Notes under the pieces: model-generated
Seen by the model: the letters and a program-made list of their open reading frames with translations, nothing else
Database searches by the model: none
What the model was told of the DNA's origin: nothing
Program-made: the position numbers and the translations under genes
DNA from: Sphingobacterium sp. GVS05A
GTDB taxonomy: Bacteria; Bacteroidota; Bacteroidia; Sphingobacteriales; Sphingobacteriaceae
Assembly (NCBI RefSeq): GCF_019969845.1
Contig: NZ_JAHXYR010000003.1
Span: 620,001-684,000, forward strand
DNA: 64,000 bases
Reading direction: 5' to 3'
Part shown: positions 62,702 to 64,000 of the stretch, piece by piece
How positions within the stretch are numbered: the stretch's first letter is position 1
Layout of the letters: each line of letters starts with the position of its first letter

Positions 62702-64000
62702 ATGAATCTAGGCAAAAACATCAATAGTTTATTAAGACGCTATGCGGAAGTATACGTGCCCGGAATAGGTGTGTTCAAAAGAATTCATTCTCCAGCTCAA
62801 TTTGATAAACAGAATAATGTGTTTTTGCCACCTATATCCTATGTCGAACTGGACTATTCTGCACAACATGGATTCAATATCGTGCATTATATTCAACAAC
62901 AGGAAAACTTAAGTTTGGGGCAGGCGCAGCAAATTCTGGACGATACCGTCGGCTCGTTAAGGAATGACTTAGGGCAATTTGGTCAGGTAAAGCTGGATGA
63001 TCTTGGTCTATTGATTAGCTATGGCTCAAGTTTGGTATTTAAGCCTTTAGATTTATCTGGCTTTAATTTTCAGCCTGTTGTTAATCTGGTCGGTCCTGAA
63101 ATTGAAACGGTTATTCCAGTACGGGAGGATGAACATGGACTTGCTGAATCGGATGAAGCTCTAGTGTCAGAACCTACTGAAGAATTGGTTAATGAGCCCA
63201 ATGCTGTCGTTGGCAACAACGTTAAAGGCGAAGAGGAAACAGCAAACGAACAGCGCGAGCCACTGGATTTAGAAAATGATGATAATTTTACACCGACTGA
63301 ATCCGTCGCCGAATTGGTCGAACCTATCGCTCCGATCGTGGAGGAGGATACCCTAGCGGAAAATACCTTGGAAGAGGAAGCCAGGGTTGAAGCTGAACTT
63401 TTAGATACTGTAGCTGTTTCGACACCGATTGACCAAAACGATAATCAGGAAGTTGCTGAAGAGGAAAAAATCGCGGAAAAAGAAGTTGGTGCTATTGCTG
63501 CTGCAAATTCTACTTATGCTCCTAATATTTATGAGGAGGAACCGCGCAATTCGAATGCAATCTGGTATTGGATAACAGCGGCCATTGTATTGGTTATGAT
63601 TGCAGTGGGTGTCTTATATACAAATCCGGGACTGAAAAATTCACTGTTTGGTGGGACACAACCGGCCTTAAAACCTGTTGGTGATACAATTGTTCAGAAA
63701 AATAATTTACCGATCAATGATACAATGTCCAACACATTCGTGGCGGACAGTTTAAAGAAAGCGGATTCTCTAGCGAGAATGGCTCCTGATTCATTAAAAG
63801 GTACTGCTTTAACTGCTGGAAAGAAGGCCACTGAAAAAACTCCGGTTTTGCAGGCAGATCCAGTTATCAAAGAATCTATTCCTGTTGCACAGCCAAAGTA
63901 CCAACTCGTTATTGGTTCTGCGCGTACAATGGCACAGGCAGAGGAGGAGGCAAAACGTCTTCGGGCACTAGGTTATAAGACTGCGCGTGCTGTGGAAGGG
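62702..64000 (+). CDS. HU-CCDC81 and SPOR domain protein (partial at right edge)
   Basis: The frame stays open to the window end (433 codons visible). An HU-like CCDC81 domain (about 1-130) starts MNLGKNINSLLRRYAEVYVP. A long acidic Glu/Val-rich linker follows (about 140-280). A single membrane helix lies at about 286-308 (AIWYWITAAIVLVMIAVGVL). After a Lys/Asp-rich linker comes a SPOR domain (about 398 onwards: KYQLVIGSARTMAQAEEEAK) that binds denuded peptidoglycan. The HU-like domain would be cytoplasmic and the SPOR domain periplasmic, so the protein links the inside to the cell wall, perhaps at the septum. It is 40 nt after the outer-membrane gene. Confidence 0.82.
   Translation, partial: MNLGKNINSLLRRYAEVYVPGIGVFKRIHSPAQFDKQNNVFLPPISYVELDYSAQHGFNIVHYIQQQENLSLGQAQQILDDTVGSLRNDLGQFGQVKLDDLGLLISYGSSLVFKPLDLSGFNFQPVVNLVGPEIETVIPVREDEHGLAESDEALVSEPTEELVNEPNAVVGNNVKGEEETANEQREPLDLENDDNFTPTESVAELVEPIAPIVEEDTLAENTLEEEARVEAELLDTVAVSTPIDQNDNQEVAEEEKIAEKEVGAIAAANSTYAPNIYEEEPRNSNAIWYWITAAIVLVMIAVGVLYTNPGLKNSLFGGTQPALKPVGDTIVQKNNLPINDTMSNTFVADSLKKADSLARMAPDSLKGTALTAGKKATEKTPVLQADPVIKESIPVAQPKYQLVIGSARTMAQAEEEAKRLRALGYKTARAVEG

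Overview
The window is chromosomal DNA from a member of the Bacteroidota, most probably Sphingobacteriaceae and a Sphingobacterium-like genome. This rests on TAnnTTTG (-7) promoter elements with TTTG at -33, weak or absent Shine-Dalgarno signals, and typical families: FecI/FecR with an STN-type TonB receptor and DUF4249 lipoprotein, DUF5686, DUF4254, DUF2723, HU-CCDC81/SPOR, M56 peptidase with SusC-like plug modules, and SMUG2 glycosylase. There are no rRNA genes, CRISPR arrays, transposases or phage genes. Two tRNA-Gln genes are present.

Region 1 (1-7 kb) is a miscellany: the end of a metallophosphoesterase, a conserved hypothetical protein, an unexplained structured intergenic stretch, a SMUG2 glycosylase, a secreted MACPF/perforin lipoprotein with three C-terminal repeats, a SlyD-type isomerase and a YyaL-type thioredoxin-domain protein. 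Region 2 (7-12.1 kb) is a cell-surface-signalling operon: ECF sigma factor with a C-terminal membrane tail, FecR anti-sigma, STN/TonB receptor and DUF4249 lipoprotein. Region 3 (12.2-18.1 kb) is virJ/acvB-like hydrolase, DUF5686 outer-membrane protein and mprF. It looks like a membrane-lipid aminoacylation module in which one gene makes and another may hydrolyse lysyl-phosphatidylglycerol. A hairpin with a T-tract abuts the start of the middle gene.

Region 4 (18.1-32.5 kb) is a surface-glycan locus of mosaic strand layout. It has eleven predicted glycosyltransferases (including GT11 fucosyltransferase, GT2, GT4, GT32, GT9 and DUF6492 types), FdtA/FdtB-like enzymes for a 3-amino-3,6-dideoxyhexose, a DUF4254 protein, and a lipoprotein with a bulb-type-lectin-like domain. 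No wzx, wzy, export genes or FdtC acetyltransferase is present.

Region 5 (32.5-41.8 kb) holds the membrane-arm genes of complex I (nuoHIJKLMN) and, upstream on the same strand, citrate synthase. Region 6 (42-47.6 kb) has a three-gene SPFH/zinc-ribbon operon and a BlaI/M56 regulator-peptidase pair with a dyad operator candidate. Region 7 (47.6-50.7 kb) is the prs-rplY-pth housekeeping group, a 75-bp tandem repeat, and two tRNA-Gln units each with its own promoter and terminator. Region 8 (51-57.5 kb) has a DUF2723 membrane glycosyltransferase-like protein, an APC permease and pyrR-pyrB. Region 9 (57.8 kb to the right edge) is an operon of a large TPR protein, an outer-membrane beta-barrel protein and an HU/SPOR protein cut by the window edge.

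The observations most worth a second look are the MACPF lipoprotein with its C-terminal repeats, the lectin-like lipoprotein driven by the same type of promoter, the virJ-DUF5686-mprF module with its intergenic hairpin, the BlaI/M56 pair with three plug-like modules, and a repeat family present as a 75-bp tandem array and as a diverged copy 9 kb away. All functions are from reading the sequence and family knowledge; no database search was run.
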